This document shows positions 8,448 through 15,893 of a DNA stretch of 49,767 bases, piece after piece. Numbering within the stretch: the first letter of the stretch is position 1; every line of letters begins with the position of its first letter. The position numbers and the translations under genes were made by a program. The notes below the pieces were generated by a model. That model did no database searches, had not been told where the DNA came from, and saw only the letters and a list, made by a program, of their open reading frames with translations. The stretch covers positions 1-49,767 of the forward strand of contig NZ_LZTB01000015.1 of the NCBI RefSeq assembly GCF_001665685.1. Reading direction: 5' to 3'. This DNA comes from Mycobacterium sp. 852013-50091_SCH5140682 (lineage in GTDB: Bacteria > Actinomycetota > Actinomycetes > Mycobacteriales > Mycobacteriaceae).

Positions 8448-9146
8448 ATGACATCGCCGCAACCCGCCGCAGAACAGATCGCCGAACCGGCCGTCCCGGC
8501 CGTCTCGGCCGACCATCCAGGGGTCGACGAATTGTTCGCGGTGCTGGCCTACGGCGAGGTCGCCGCGTTCTACCGGCTCACCGAAGAGGCGCGCATGGCG
8601 CCCGATCTGCGCGGCCGCATCAACATGGCCAGCATGGCCGCCGCCGAGATGGGGCACTACGAAACATTGCGGGATGCGTTGGAGCGCAGGGGAGTTGACG
8701 TTGTCGCGGCGATGACGAAGTACGCCTCGGCGCTGGAGAACTACCACCGCATGACCACCCCGAGCACCTGGCTGGAAGCTCTGGTGAAGACCTATATCGG
8801 CGATGCGCTCGCCGCCGACTTCTACCTGGAGATCGCGCACTCGTTACCGGAGGAGATCGCCTCGGTGGTGCGTTCGGTGCTCTCGGAGACCGGCCATTCG
8901 CAGTTCGTCGTCGCCGAGGTACAGGCCGCGGTGACCGCCAGCGTTCGGCAGCGGCACCGGCTCGCGCTGTGGGCGCGCCGGCTGCTCGGCGAGGCCGTCA
9001 CCCAAGCCCAGTTCGTGCTGGCCGACCACGACGAGCTGGTCGATCTGGTGATGTCCAGCGGGGAAGGCCTGACCCAGCTCGCCGAGTTCTTCAACCGGCT
9101 GCAGCACACGCACCACTCCCGTATGCAGGAGCTGGGCCTGGCCTGA
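8448..9146 (+). CDS. Ferritin-like fold protein (Rv3210c-like, MiaE-related)
   Basis: A 232-residue, mostly helical protein of the ferritin-like superfamily related to tRNA-hydroxylase MiaE. Candidate metal ligands are in AYGEVAAFYRLTEEAR (around 33-48), AAAEMGHYETL (around 67-77), DFYLEIAHSLPEE and ETGHSQFVVAE, which give the repeated E/ExxH pattern of a di-iron four-helix bundle. The real substrate is unknown; tRNA modification is only a family-level guess. The ATG at 8448 is chosen because a -10 hexamer sits seven bases upstream. It is divergent from rhlE and convergent with the MmpS-like gene, with 6 bases between the stops. Confidence 0.78.
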   Translation: MTSPQPAAEQIAEPAVPAVSADHPGVDELFAVLAYGEVAAFYRLTEEARMAPDLRGRINMASMAAAEMGHYETLRDALERRGVDVVAAMTKYASALENYHRMTTPSTWLEALVKTYIGDALAADFYLEIAHSLPEEIASVVRSVLSETGHSQFVVAEVQAAVTASVRQRHRLALWARRLLGEAVTQAQFVLADHDELVDLVMSSGEGLTQLAEFFNRLQHTHHSRMQELGLA

Positions 9147-9152
9147 CCGCTG

Positions 9153-9965
9153 TTACTGCGTGCAGGTCGCGATCATCGTGTTGTTGGCCTGCTGGACCAG
9201 GACGGCGCCGTTGGCATCGGTGATCGCGCAGTTCAGCTGACCGGTCACGCTGGTCGCCGTCACCGACTTGAGCTCGACGCCGGGGTTGAGGGTGACGGAC
9301 TTGGTCCACGGCAACGCCACGTTGAATTCGGTCTGCAGAGCGCCCTGCTGGTCGGTGTAGACGATGGTGACCAGGTCGAGCAACGGCCGGGTGCCGGTCA
9401 CCGTGTACGTGACAGTGCGGGGGCTGGCTTGCGCTGCCGGCGGGGCGGCCTCGGTCGGTGGCGCCGGTTCGGCCGTCGGCTCGGCGGTGGCCCGCGGGCT
9501 CGGCGTCACGGTCGTCACCGTTTCGGGCGACATGGCCGGACCAGGCGGCGGGGGCACGGGCTTTGACGTCGCATCCTGTACCGGAGGGGACTGGCTGGTC
9601 GTCGGCGCCGACGGGGAAGTCGTCGTGACCGAAACCGAGCCGCTGTCGCCGCCTCCCAGGATGATCACCGTGCAGATGACCGCCACCAGCAGGATCACGC
9701 CCGCGACCGAGGCGACCCACATCCACCGCTTGTCGACGGGCTCGTAGTACTCGTAGATGTCGTCGTCGGAGTCGTCGTGGCCGTCGCCGACGTAGGCGTC
9801 GTAGTCCTCGTAAGACGCGCCGTCGTCACCGCTGCGGTAGCTGTCGTAACTGCTCCGATAGCGGCTGCGAAAACTGCTGTCCGGATCGTACTGTCCGGGC
9901 TGCGGCGAATGATCACCGAAGCGTTCGGCGGAACTCGTGTCATACGGCGAATAAGGCCTGGTCAT
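9153..9965 (-). CDS. Single-pass membrane protein with MmpS-like extracellular domain
   Basis: A 270-residue protein. The N-terminal 75 residues are a Tyr/Ser/Asp-rich cytoplasmic tail with an acidic run (GDGHDDSDDDIYEYYEP). Then comes one transmembrane helix (about 80-103) and a Thr/Pro/Ala-rich linker (about 105-180). The C-terminal domain (about 183-270) resembles MmpS proteins: VTYTVTGTRPLLDLVTIVYTD, then FNVALPWTKSVTLNPG and a Cys pair (CAITDA, CTQ). MmpS proteins partner MmpL lipid exporters, but no mmpL is nearby, so this is an orphan (Rv3209-like). The start at 9965 has GGGAAG about six bases upstream. Confidence 0.72.
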   Translation of the reverse strand: MTRPYSPYDTSSAERFGDHSPQPGQYDPDSSFRSRYRSSYDSYRSGDDGASYEDYDAYVGDGHDDSDDDIYEYYEPVDKRWMWVASVAGVILLVAVICTVIILGGGDSGSVSVTTTSPSAPTTSQSPPVQDATSKPVPPPPGPAMSPETVTTVTPSPRATAEPTAEPAPPTEAAPPAAQASPRTVTYTVTGTRPLLDLVTIVYTDQQGALQTEFNVALPWTKSVTLNPGVELKSVTATSVTGQLNCAITDANGAVLVQQANNTMIATCTQ

Positions 9966-10001
9966 GCGGCTTCCCAGTCGTCTCGTCCAATGTCGCTGCT
10001 G

Positions 10002-10007
10002 ATGCTA
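10002..10007 (-). promoter_or_regulatory. Candidate -10 element for the MmpS-like gene
   Basis: Read on the minus strand, TAGCAT lies 36 bases before the ATG at 9965, leaving a short leader that includes the GGGAAG ribosome site. No good -35 is visible, as is common in mycobacteria. Confidence 0.35.
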
Positions 10008-10208
10008 TCGAGACGGGTGTGACTGGTGAGGTTCGATGATCAGCGTGTCGGTCACGGTCCGGACTCGGTTCGGTCGCCGAAGATCTCCGCGCTTCGCGCG
10101 GCAGGCATCAAGCGCAACGTGGGCCACTCTTTCGGCGTCGTCCGCACGCTTCGCGCACGGCGAACTCGCAATGGCCGACGCTGGCGGCACCGGCGCCACG
10201 ATGTCCAC

Positions 10209-10214
10209 TAGCCT
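10209..10214 (+). promoter_or_regulatory. Candidate -10 element for the DUF3107 gene
   Basis: TAGCCT 41 bases before the GTG at 10256. The predicted leader carries the AAAAGGGG ribosome site just before the start. The remaining divergent interval (9966-10255) shows no other feature. Confidence 0.4.
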
Positions 10215-10255
10215 GCTGAGGGACACGGACAGTAGCGAAAGAAAAGGGGTCCAGC

Positions 10256-10495
10256 GTGGAGGTCAAGATCGGCGTCACGGACAGTCCGCGGGAGCTGAGC
10301 TTCAACAGCGCGCAGACGCCAAGCGAGGTGGAGCAGCAGGTCACAGACGCGCTCAGCAAGGACTCGGGTGTGCTGGCGCTGACCGACGAGAAGGGTCGCC
10401 GGTTCCTGGTGCAGAACAGCAAGATCGCCTACGTCGAGATCGGCGCCGCCGATGTGCGTCGCGTCGGCTTCGGCGTCGGGGCCGAGTCCGCCTGA
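10256..10495 (+). CDS. DUF3107 family small protein (Rv3208A, TB9.4-like)
   Basis: A 79-residue cytoplasmic protein beginning MEVKIGVTDSPREL and containing KIAYVEIG. This matches the short, highly conserved actinobacterial DUF3107 family. No catalytic motif is visible and I know no function. The GTG start is supported by AAAAGGGG six bases upstream. It converges with the TetR gene, with 11 bases between the coding regions. Confidence 0.82.
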   Translation: MEVKIGVTDSPRELSFNSAQTPSEVEQQVTDALSKDSGVLALTDEKGRRFLVQNSKIAYVEIGAADVRRVGFGVGAESA

Positions 10496-10506
10496 GCGCG
10501 GGCCGT

Positions 10507-11211
<705 letters not shown>

Positions 11212-11341
11212 TCATCGAACGACAGTACTACCGACGCCGTACTCGTTGCGAAATGTCCGAGGGTTGCGAATTGGTGGCAGCGTGGTCACGGAGCGGACGC
11301 ACGACCGCTTCATTCACAGCGGGCTGTGCCATTCTGGATCG

Positions 11342-12376
11342 GTGACCTACGACCCGGGGCCCCGCGCGGGCAGCCGCGTCCCGGCACTGCGCGACGAATG
11401 GCGCGAGCCGCTGCGCGCCCAACGGGATCCGCTCGCGGTCGAAACCGGGCGGCCCAGGGTCAATCGGGACGAACGGGGCCAGTGGCGCAAGCAGACCTGG
11501 CTCGGCCGATTCGTCTCCACCTACGGCTGGCGGGCGTACGCGCTGCCGGTACTCATCGTGCTGACCGTCGTGGTGCTGTATCAGACCGTGACCGGCACCA
11601 CCAGCGCGCACAACGGGCACGCCGACGACGGACCGGTCCAGGGGTCACCCACCATCGACCATGCCGCCACCGCGATCATCGGCGCACCGCCCAAAGGCCT
11701 CACCGAGTTCGACGCCAACCTGCCCACCGGCATCCTGCCCGCAGGCGGGCAGTTCACCGAGGCCGGCGCCAAGACCTGGCACATCGTGCCCGGCACCACC
11801 GAGAAGGTCGGCAAGGGCACCACCAAGTCGTTCACCTACACCGTCGAGGTGGAGGACGGTGTGGACACCACCTCCTTCGGCGGCGACGACGGCTTCGCCC
11901 GCATGGTCAGCGAGACCTTGGCCAACCCCAAGAGCTGGACCCACGACGGCATGTTCGGGTTCACCCGCATCGACGCCGCCAGCGGTATCGAGCCGGACTT
12001 CCGGGTGTCGCTCACCTCTCCCATCACCGTGCGGGAGGGCTGCGGCTACGACATCCAGCTCGAAGCGTCCTGCTACAACCCGGCCTACGACGCCCAGGCC
12101 CGGGTCTTCATCAACGAAGCCCGCTGGGTGCGCGGCGCGGTGCCGTTCCAGGGCGACATCGGGTCCTACCGGCAATACCTGATCAACCACGAGGTGGGCC
12201 ACGCCATCGGCTACCAGCGTCACGAGGCGTGCCGCGACGACGGCGCCCTGGCGCCGATCATGATGCAGCAGACCTTCTCCACCGCCAACAACGACGACGC
12301 GAAGTTCGACCCCGAGACGGTCAAGGCGGACGGGAAAACCTGCCGGTTCAACCCCTGGCCGTATCCCATCGCCTAG
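11342..12376 (+). CDS. Membrane-anchored zinc metallopeptidase-like protein, DUF3152 (Rv3207c-like)
   Basis: A 344-residue protein. A basic cytoplasmic N-terminus of about 65 residues precedes one transmembrane helix (67-83) and an extracytoplasmic domain. Near the C-terminus it carries HEVGHAIGYQRH (283-294), which fits the metzincin zinc signature HExxHxxGxxH: His283, His287 and His294 as ligands, Glu284 as base. PIMMQQ (306-311) is a plausible Met-turn. Four Cys (234, 244, 297, 334) probably form disulphides outside the membrane. The family is annotated only as DUF3152; peptidase activity is inferred from the motif. The GTG at 11342 avoids a long N-terminal extension that would cross the TetR promoter region. 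Confidence 0.78.
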   Translation: MTYDPGPRAGSRVPALRDEWREPLRAQRDPLAVETGRPRVNRDERGQWRKQTWLGRFVSTYGWRAYALPVLIVLTVVVLYQTVTGTTSAHNGHADDGPVQGSPTIDHAATAIIGAPPKGLTEFDANLPTGILPAGGQFTEAGAKTWHIVPGTTEKVGKGTTKSFTYTVEVEDGVDTTSFGGDDGFARMVSETLANPKSWTHDGMFGFTRIDAASGIEPDFRVSLTSPITVREGCGYDIQLEASCYNPAYDAQARVFINEARWVRGAVPFQGDIGSYRQYLINHEVGHAIGYQRHEACRDDGALAPIMMQQTFSTANNDDAKFDPETVKADGKTCRFNPWPYPIA

Positions 12377-12484
12377 CCGCAGGGTCTGGTCCGGCTGCCG
12401 AATAGCGGCTACCGCGGCGCGGGAAGCATGTCCGTCGGATTACCGTTGTGCCTACGTACGGTCCATGACTTGAGGAGACATGCG

Positions 12485-13690
12485 GTGTCCGCGAATTTGG
12501 GTGTGACGTTACCGCCGCTGGTTGAACCAGCTGCCGAGCTCACCCGCGAAGAGGTGACGCGCTACAGCCGCCACCTGATCATTCCCGACGTGGGCGTGAT
12601 CGGGCAGAAGCGGCTCAAGAACGCCAAGGTGCTGGTGCTCGGCGCCGGCGGGCTCGGTTCACCGACCCTGCTGTACCTGGCCGCCGCCGGGGTGGGAACC
12701 ATCGGCATCGTGGAGTTCGACGTCGTCGACGAATCGAACCTGCAGCGCCAGATCATCCATGGCCAGGCCGACATCGGGAAGTCCAAGGCGCTCAGCGCCA
12801 AGGAGTCGATCCTCGCGATCAACCCGCTGGTGACGGTCAACCTGCACGAGTTCCGGCTCGAACCCGACAACGCCGTCGAACTCTTCAGCCAGTACGACCT
12901 GATCCTCGACGGCACCGACAACTTCGCCACCCGGTATCTGGTCAACGACGCCGCTGCGCTCGCGGGCAAGCCCTACGTCTGGGGCTCGATCTACCGGTTC
13001 GAGGGCCAGGTATCGGTGTTCTGGGAGGACGCTCCCGACGGCCCCGACGGCGAGAAGCAGGGCCTCAACTACCGCGATCTCTACCCCGAACCGCCGCCAC
13101 CGGGAATGGTGCCGTCGTGTGCGGAAGGCGGTGTGCTGGGCATCCTGTGCGCGTCCATCGCCGCCATCATGGGCACCGAGGCCATCAAGCTGATCACCGG
13201 TATCGGCGAGCCGCTGCTGGGCCGGCTGATGGTCTACGACGCGCTCGACATGACCTACCGGACCATCCGCATCCGCAAGGACCCCTCGACGCCGAAGATC
13301 ACCGAGCTGATCGACTACGAGGAGTTCTGCGGCGCGGTCTCCGACGAGGCCACCGCGGCGGCACAAGGCTCCACGATCACCCCGCAGGAACTGCGGGAGC
13401 TGCTGGACTCCGGTAAGCCGTTGGCGCTCATCGACGTCCGCGAGCCGGTCGAATGGGAGATCAATCACATTCAGGGCGCCGAGCTGATCCCGAAGCCGAC
13501 CTTCGAGTCGGGCGATGCGCTGGCCAAGCTTCAGGTGGACCGCACACCCGTTCTGTACTGCAAGACCGGGGTGCGCTCGGCCGAGGTGCTCGCCATCGTG
13601 AAGCAGGCAGGGTTCTCCGATGCGATGCATCTGCAGGGCGGCATCGTGGCGTGGGCACGCCAGCTCGAACCCGACATGGTGATGTACTGA
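12485..13690 (+). CDS. moeZ: Adenylyltransferase/sulfurtransferase MoeZ
   Basis: A 401-residue fusion of an E1-like MoeB/ThiF domain and a rhodanese domain. It adenylates the C-terminal glycine of small ubiquitin-like sulfur carriers (MoaD for molybdopterin and, in mycobacteria, CysO for cysteine synthesis) and then thiocarboxylates them. Visible are the nucleotide-binding GAGGLG at 53-58, DxVDESNLQRQ near 80, the TDNFATRYLVND block, PSCAEGGVLG, and the rhodanese loop YCKTGVR with the persulfide-bearing Cys near 359. GTG at 12485 is chosen because GAGGAG sits seven bases upstream. An upstream frame start at 12428 lacks this support. Confidence 0.93.
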   Translation: MSANLGVTLPPLVEPAAELTREEVTRYSRHLIIPDVGVIGQKRLKNAKVLVLGAGGLGSPTLLYLAAAGVGTIGIVEFDVVDESNLQRQIIHGQADIGKSKALSAKESILAINPLVTVNLHEFRLEPDNAVELFSQYDLILDGTDNFATRYLVNDAAALAGKPYVWGSIYRFEGQVSVFWEDAPDGPDGEKQGLNYRDLYPEPPPPGMVPSCAEGGVLGILCASIAAIMGTEAIKLITGIGEPLLGRLMVYDALDMTYRTIRIRKDPSTPKITELIDYEEFCGAVSDEATAAAQGSTITPQELRELLDSGKPLALIDVREPVEWEINHIQGAELIPKPTFESGDALAKLQVDRTPVLYCKTGVRSAEVLAIVKQAGFSDAMHLQGGIVAWARQLEPDMVMY

Positions 13691-13714
13691 CGGCCAGTTT
13701 GCGGGTCAACACCT

Positions 13715-13720
13715 TAGGCT
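13715..13720 (+). promoter_or_regulatory. -10 element of a predicted leaderless transcript
   Basis: TAGGCT ends six bases before the GTG at 13727; no ribosome binding site lies between them. The gene could therefore be transcribed from the first base of its start codon, independently of moeZ. Confidence 0.5.
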
Positions 13721-13726
13721 GAGGTT

Positions 13727-14581
13727 GTGACTGTCGAGCGGCCGCCGGAACATGTGCTGGCGGCGTTCGGGCTGTCCGGGGTCCGCCCCGTCCCACTGGG
13801 CTCGAGTTGGGAGGGTGGTTGGCGCTGCGGCGAAGTCGTGCTGTCCGTGGTCGCCGAACACGCCCGTGCGGCCTGGTCCGCCAAGGTGCGCGAGACCCTG
13901 TTCGTCGACGGCGTTCGCCTGGCCCGCCCGGTGCGTTCCACCGACGGGCGCTACGTGGTGGCCGGGTGGCGCGCTGACACCTTCGTCGCCGGAACGCCCG
14001 AGCCCCGTCACGACGAGGTGGTGTCGGCGGCGGTGCGCTTACACGAGGCCACCGCGACGCTTGAGCGGCCCCGGTTCCTCACCCAACCCCCCGTTGCGCC
14101 GTGGGCCGACGTCGATGTGTTCATCGCAGCCGACCGCGCGGCCTGGGAGGAACGGCCGTTGCATTCGCTGCCGACCGGCGCCAGGGTCGCGCCCGGTTCC
14201 ACCGACGGGCAGCGTTCGGTCGAGCTGATCAACCAGCTGGCCACGCTGCGCAAGCCGACTCGCAGTGCCAACCAGCTGGTGCACGGCGACCTTTACGGCA
14301 CAGTGCTTTTCGCGGGTGCGGCGGCTCCGGGGATCACCGACATCACCCCGTACTGGCGTCCGGCATCGTGGGCGGCGGGCGTCGTGGTGGTCGACGCGCT
14401 GTCGTGGGGTGACGCCGACGACGGTCTCATCGAGCGCTGGGACACGCTGCCCGAGTGGCCGCAGATGTTGTTGCGCGCGTTGATGTTCCGCCTGGCAGTC
14501 CACGCCCTGCACCCGCGGTCCACCGCCGCGGCGTTTCCCGGCTTGGCCCGCACCGCCTCTTTGGTGCGCCTCGTCCTCTAA
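13727..14581 (+). CDS. TIGR02569-like actinobacterial protein with kinase-like fold (Rv3205c-like)
   Basis: A 284-residue protein with the outline of an aminoglycoside-phosphotransferase/protein-kinase fold. It has QLVHGDLYGTVLF (about 182-194) in place of the catalytic HGDxHxxN loop and GITDITPYW a few residues later in place of the DFD/DxG metal motif. The Asn of the catalytic loop is replaced by Val, so it may be a pseudokinase. Known only as a conserved actinobacterial family; no substrate is known. Start GTG fits the leaderless promoter. It ends before a palindromic repeat shared with the convergent ATL gene. Confidence 0.72.
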   Translation: MTVERPPEHVLAAFGLSGVRPVPLGSSWEGGWRCGEVVLSVVAEHARAAWSAKVRETLFVDGVRLARPVRSTDGRYVVAGWRADTFVAGTPEPRHDEVVSAAVRLHEATATLERPRFLTQPPVAPWADVDVFIAADRAAWEERPLHSLPTGARVAPGSTDGQRSVELINQLATLRKPTRSANQLVHGDLYGTVLFAGAAAPGITDITPYWRPASWAAGVVVVDALSWGDADDGLIERWDTLPEWPQMLLRALMFRLAVHALHPRSTAAAFPGLARTASLVRLVL

Positions 14582-14590
14582 GGTCCCTTT

Positions 14591-14670
14591 CTCGCGCGAG
14601 CACTTTTCTCGCGCGAGCAGACGCGCAGGTACCCCGACACGCCGGTGTTCGGGTACCCAAATGTCTGCTC
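14591..14670. repeat. REP-like palindromic element, copy 1 (imperfect)
   Basis: Two CTCGCGCGAG palindromes (14591-14600 and 14608-14617) lead into a long imperfect hairpin. Arms are 14615-14640 and 14645-14670 with a four-base loop; the outer GAGCAGAC/GTCTGCTC and inner GGTACCC/GGGTACC pair perfectly. A near-identical design with the same CTCGCGCGAG leader, GCAGACGC stem base and GACACGCCG loop occurs at 40609-40670. Located between the stops of two convergent genes, where it may end transcription from both sides. Confidence 0.8.
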
Positions 14671-14675
14671 GCCCT

Positions 14676-14972
14676 CTAGAACTCGTGGCGGCACTCGCGC
14701 AGCGCGATCCGGCCGTCGACAGACAGCACGCCCTCAGCACGCAGCAGTTCCAGCTGCCGGGTGGTCAAATGGGGTGCGGGCCGGCCCGAGGCACGGATCA
14801 CGCGGTGCCATGGCAGGTCCGACGAGTCGGTGCGCATGATCCAGCCGACGATCCGAGGGCTGGAAAGCCCTGCGGCGTCGGCGATGTCGCCGTACGTCGA
14901 CACCCGGCCCGCGGGAATGGCGGCGACCAACGCGCGGACCGTCTCCACCTGCTCCTCGGTCACCGCCGCCAT
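14676..14972 (-). CDS. Alkyltransferase-like (ATL) DNA repair protein, non-catalytic MGMT homologue
   Basis: A 98-residue protein homologous to the DNA-binding domain of O6-methylguanine methyltransferase. The alkyl-accepting PCHR motif is replaced by PWHRV (54-58), with Trp55 in the Cys position: the hallmark of ATL proteins such as fission yeast Atl1 and E. coli YbaZ. The nucleotide-flipping Tyr27 and the Arg40 finger are kept. ATLs bind O6-alkylguanine tightly and hand it to nucleotide excision repair. The ATG at 14972 lies two bases after the lipV stop, so the two genes are cotranscribed. The M. tuberculosis counterpart, Rv3204, is annotated as a DNA methyltransferase. Confidence 0.85.
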   Translation of the reverse strand: MAAVTEEQVETVRALVAAIPAGRVSTYGDIADAAGLSSPRIVGWIMRTDSSDLPWHRVIRASGRPAPHLTTRQLELLRAEGVLSVDGRIALRECRHEF

Positions 14973-14974
14973 GG

Positions 14975-15733
14975 CTATCCCAGCCGTTCGCGGATCAGCG
15001 CCGCCGTCTCGGCCGGCCGGGCCTGGGCCACCATGTGATTGCAATCCCAGTCCAGCAGCGTGAAATCGGAACCGAGCCGCTCGGCAAGCGCGTCGATGAG
15101 AACATCCGTGGCATACGGCGGACTGGTCTTCGTGGCCCGCACGAGGACGGTGGGTGTTCCGGTGCGCGGTAAGACAACTGGCCGGGCCAGCTCGCTCCAG
15201 TACGCCATCATCGCGGGCATGCAGATCCGCCAACCGTATCGTCCGTTGGGCAGTTCGATCAGGTGCTCATCGAGCTCACGGTCCAGCTCGGCGGCCTCGA
15301 CCTCACCCCAGGAACCCTTCACCTTCTCCGCTCGAGCCTCGGCGACGTCGGTATAGTCCGGCGACGCCATCATGTTCTCGGCGATCTCCTGCATCCACCC
15401 ACCGTCGAGGCCCACCGCGGGGTCGAGCAACACGAGCCCGGAAACCAGGTCGGGGTAGGTGGCAGCCAGGGTGAGGGCCACTGCGCCGCCGAACGAATGC
15501 CCGACCACCAGCGTCGGGCCGTCCAGCAGCGCCGCCAGGGCTTCGACGTTGGCCGCCAAGGTCCACGGCGCCGCCCACGACGATCTGCCGTGCCCCAGCA
15601 GATCGGGCGCCAGAATCGGCACCCCGGGCAGCTCGGAGGCCAGGGTCTGCCAGCGCTGACCGTGCCCGGTCACGCCGTGGATCAACAGCACCTCAGCCGG
15701 GGCCTGCGGGCCGTACCGGAGGACGTTCAACAT
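14975..15733 (-). CDS. lipV: Alpha/beta-hydrolase, lipase LipV type
   Basis: A 252-residue alpha/beta-hydrolase acting on esters or lipids. The oxyanion HG is in LLIHGVTGHG (16-25), the nucleophile elbow is GHSFGG with Ser80, the acid is probably in LLDPAVGLDGG or a later loop, and the catalytic His is in CNHMVAQA near the C-terminus. No signal peptide is visible. The ATG at 15733 (MLNVLRYGPQAPAE) matches the start of the fold. Longer in-frame starts read into the 34-bp tandem repeats and are rejected; a GTG at 15745 is a minor alternative. It is divergent from adnA and followed directly by the ATL gene. Confidence 0.83.
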   Translation of the reverse strand: MLNVLRYGPQAPAEVLLIHGVTGHGQRWQTLASELPGVPILAPDLLGHGRSSWAAPWTLAANVEALAALLDGPTLVVGHSFGGAVALTLAATYPDLVSGLVLLDPAVGLDGGWMQEIAENMMASPDYTDVAEARAEKVKGSWGEVEAAELDRELDEHLIELPNGRYGWRICMPAMMAYWSELARPVVLPRTGTPTVLVRATKTSPPYATDVLIDALAERLGSDFTLLDWDCNHMVAQARPAETAALIRERLG

Positions 15734-15773
15734 ATCGGGGGACACCCCCGTGATGCTGCCAGGGTCGGGCTGC

Positions 15774-15870
15774 TCGCTCCAATCCGCTCCGCTACTTGTC
15801 GGGGTCTTCGCTCCAATCCGCTCCGCTACTTGTCGGGCTGCTCGCTCCAATCCGCTCCGCTACTTGTCGG
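15774..15870. repeat. Three 34-bp-period tandem repeats between lipV and adnA
   Basis: A 29-base core beginning TCGCTCCAATCCGCTCCGCT and ending TACTTGTCGG occurs at 15774-15802, 15808-15836 and 15842-15870. The period is exactly 34 bases and only the five-base linkers vary. The array fills the interval between the two divergent starts, leaving only 23 bases before the adnA start. It could hold protein-binding sites or be a variable-number repeat. Both strands read open through it, which falsely extends lipV and adnA reading frames. Confidence 0.93.
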
Positions 15871-15893
15871 TCCCTTCTGGTGTCATGCCTTCC

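Noticed and set aside
15750..15893. N-terminal extension of adnA through the tandem repeats
   Set aside because: The extension would encode repeated SNPLRYLS-like peptides made by the 34-bp DNA repeats; the conserved protein begins after them.
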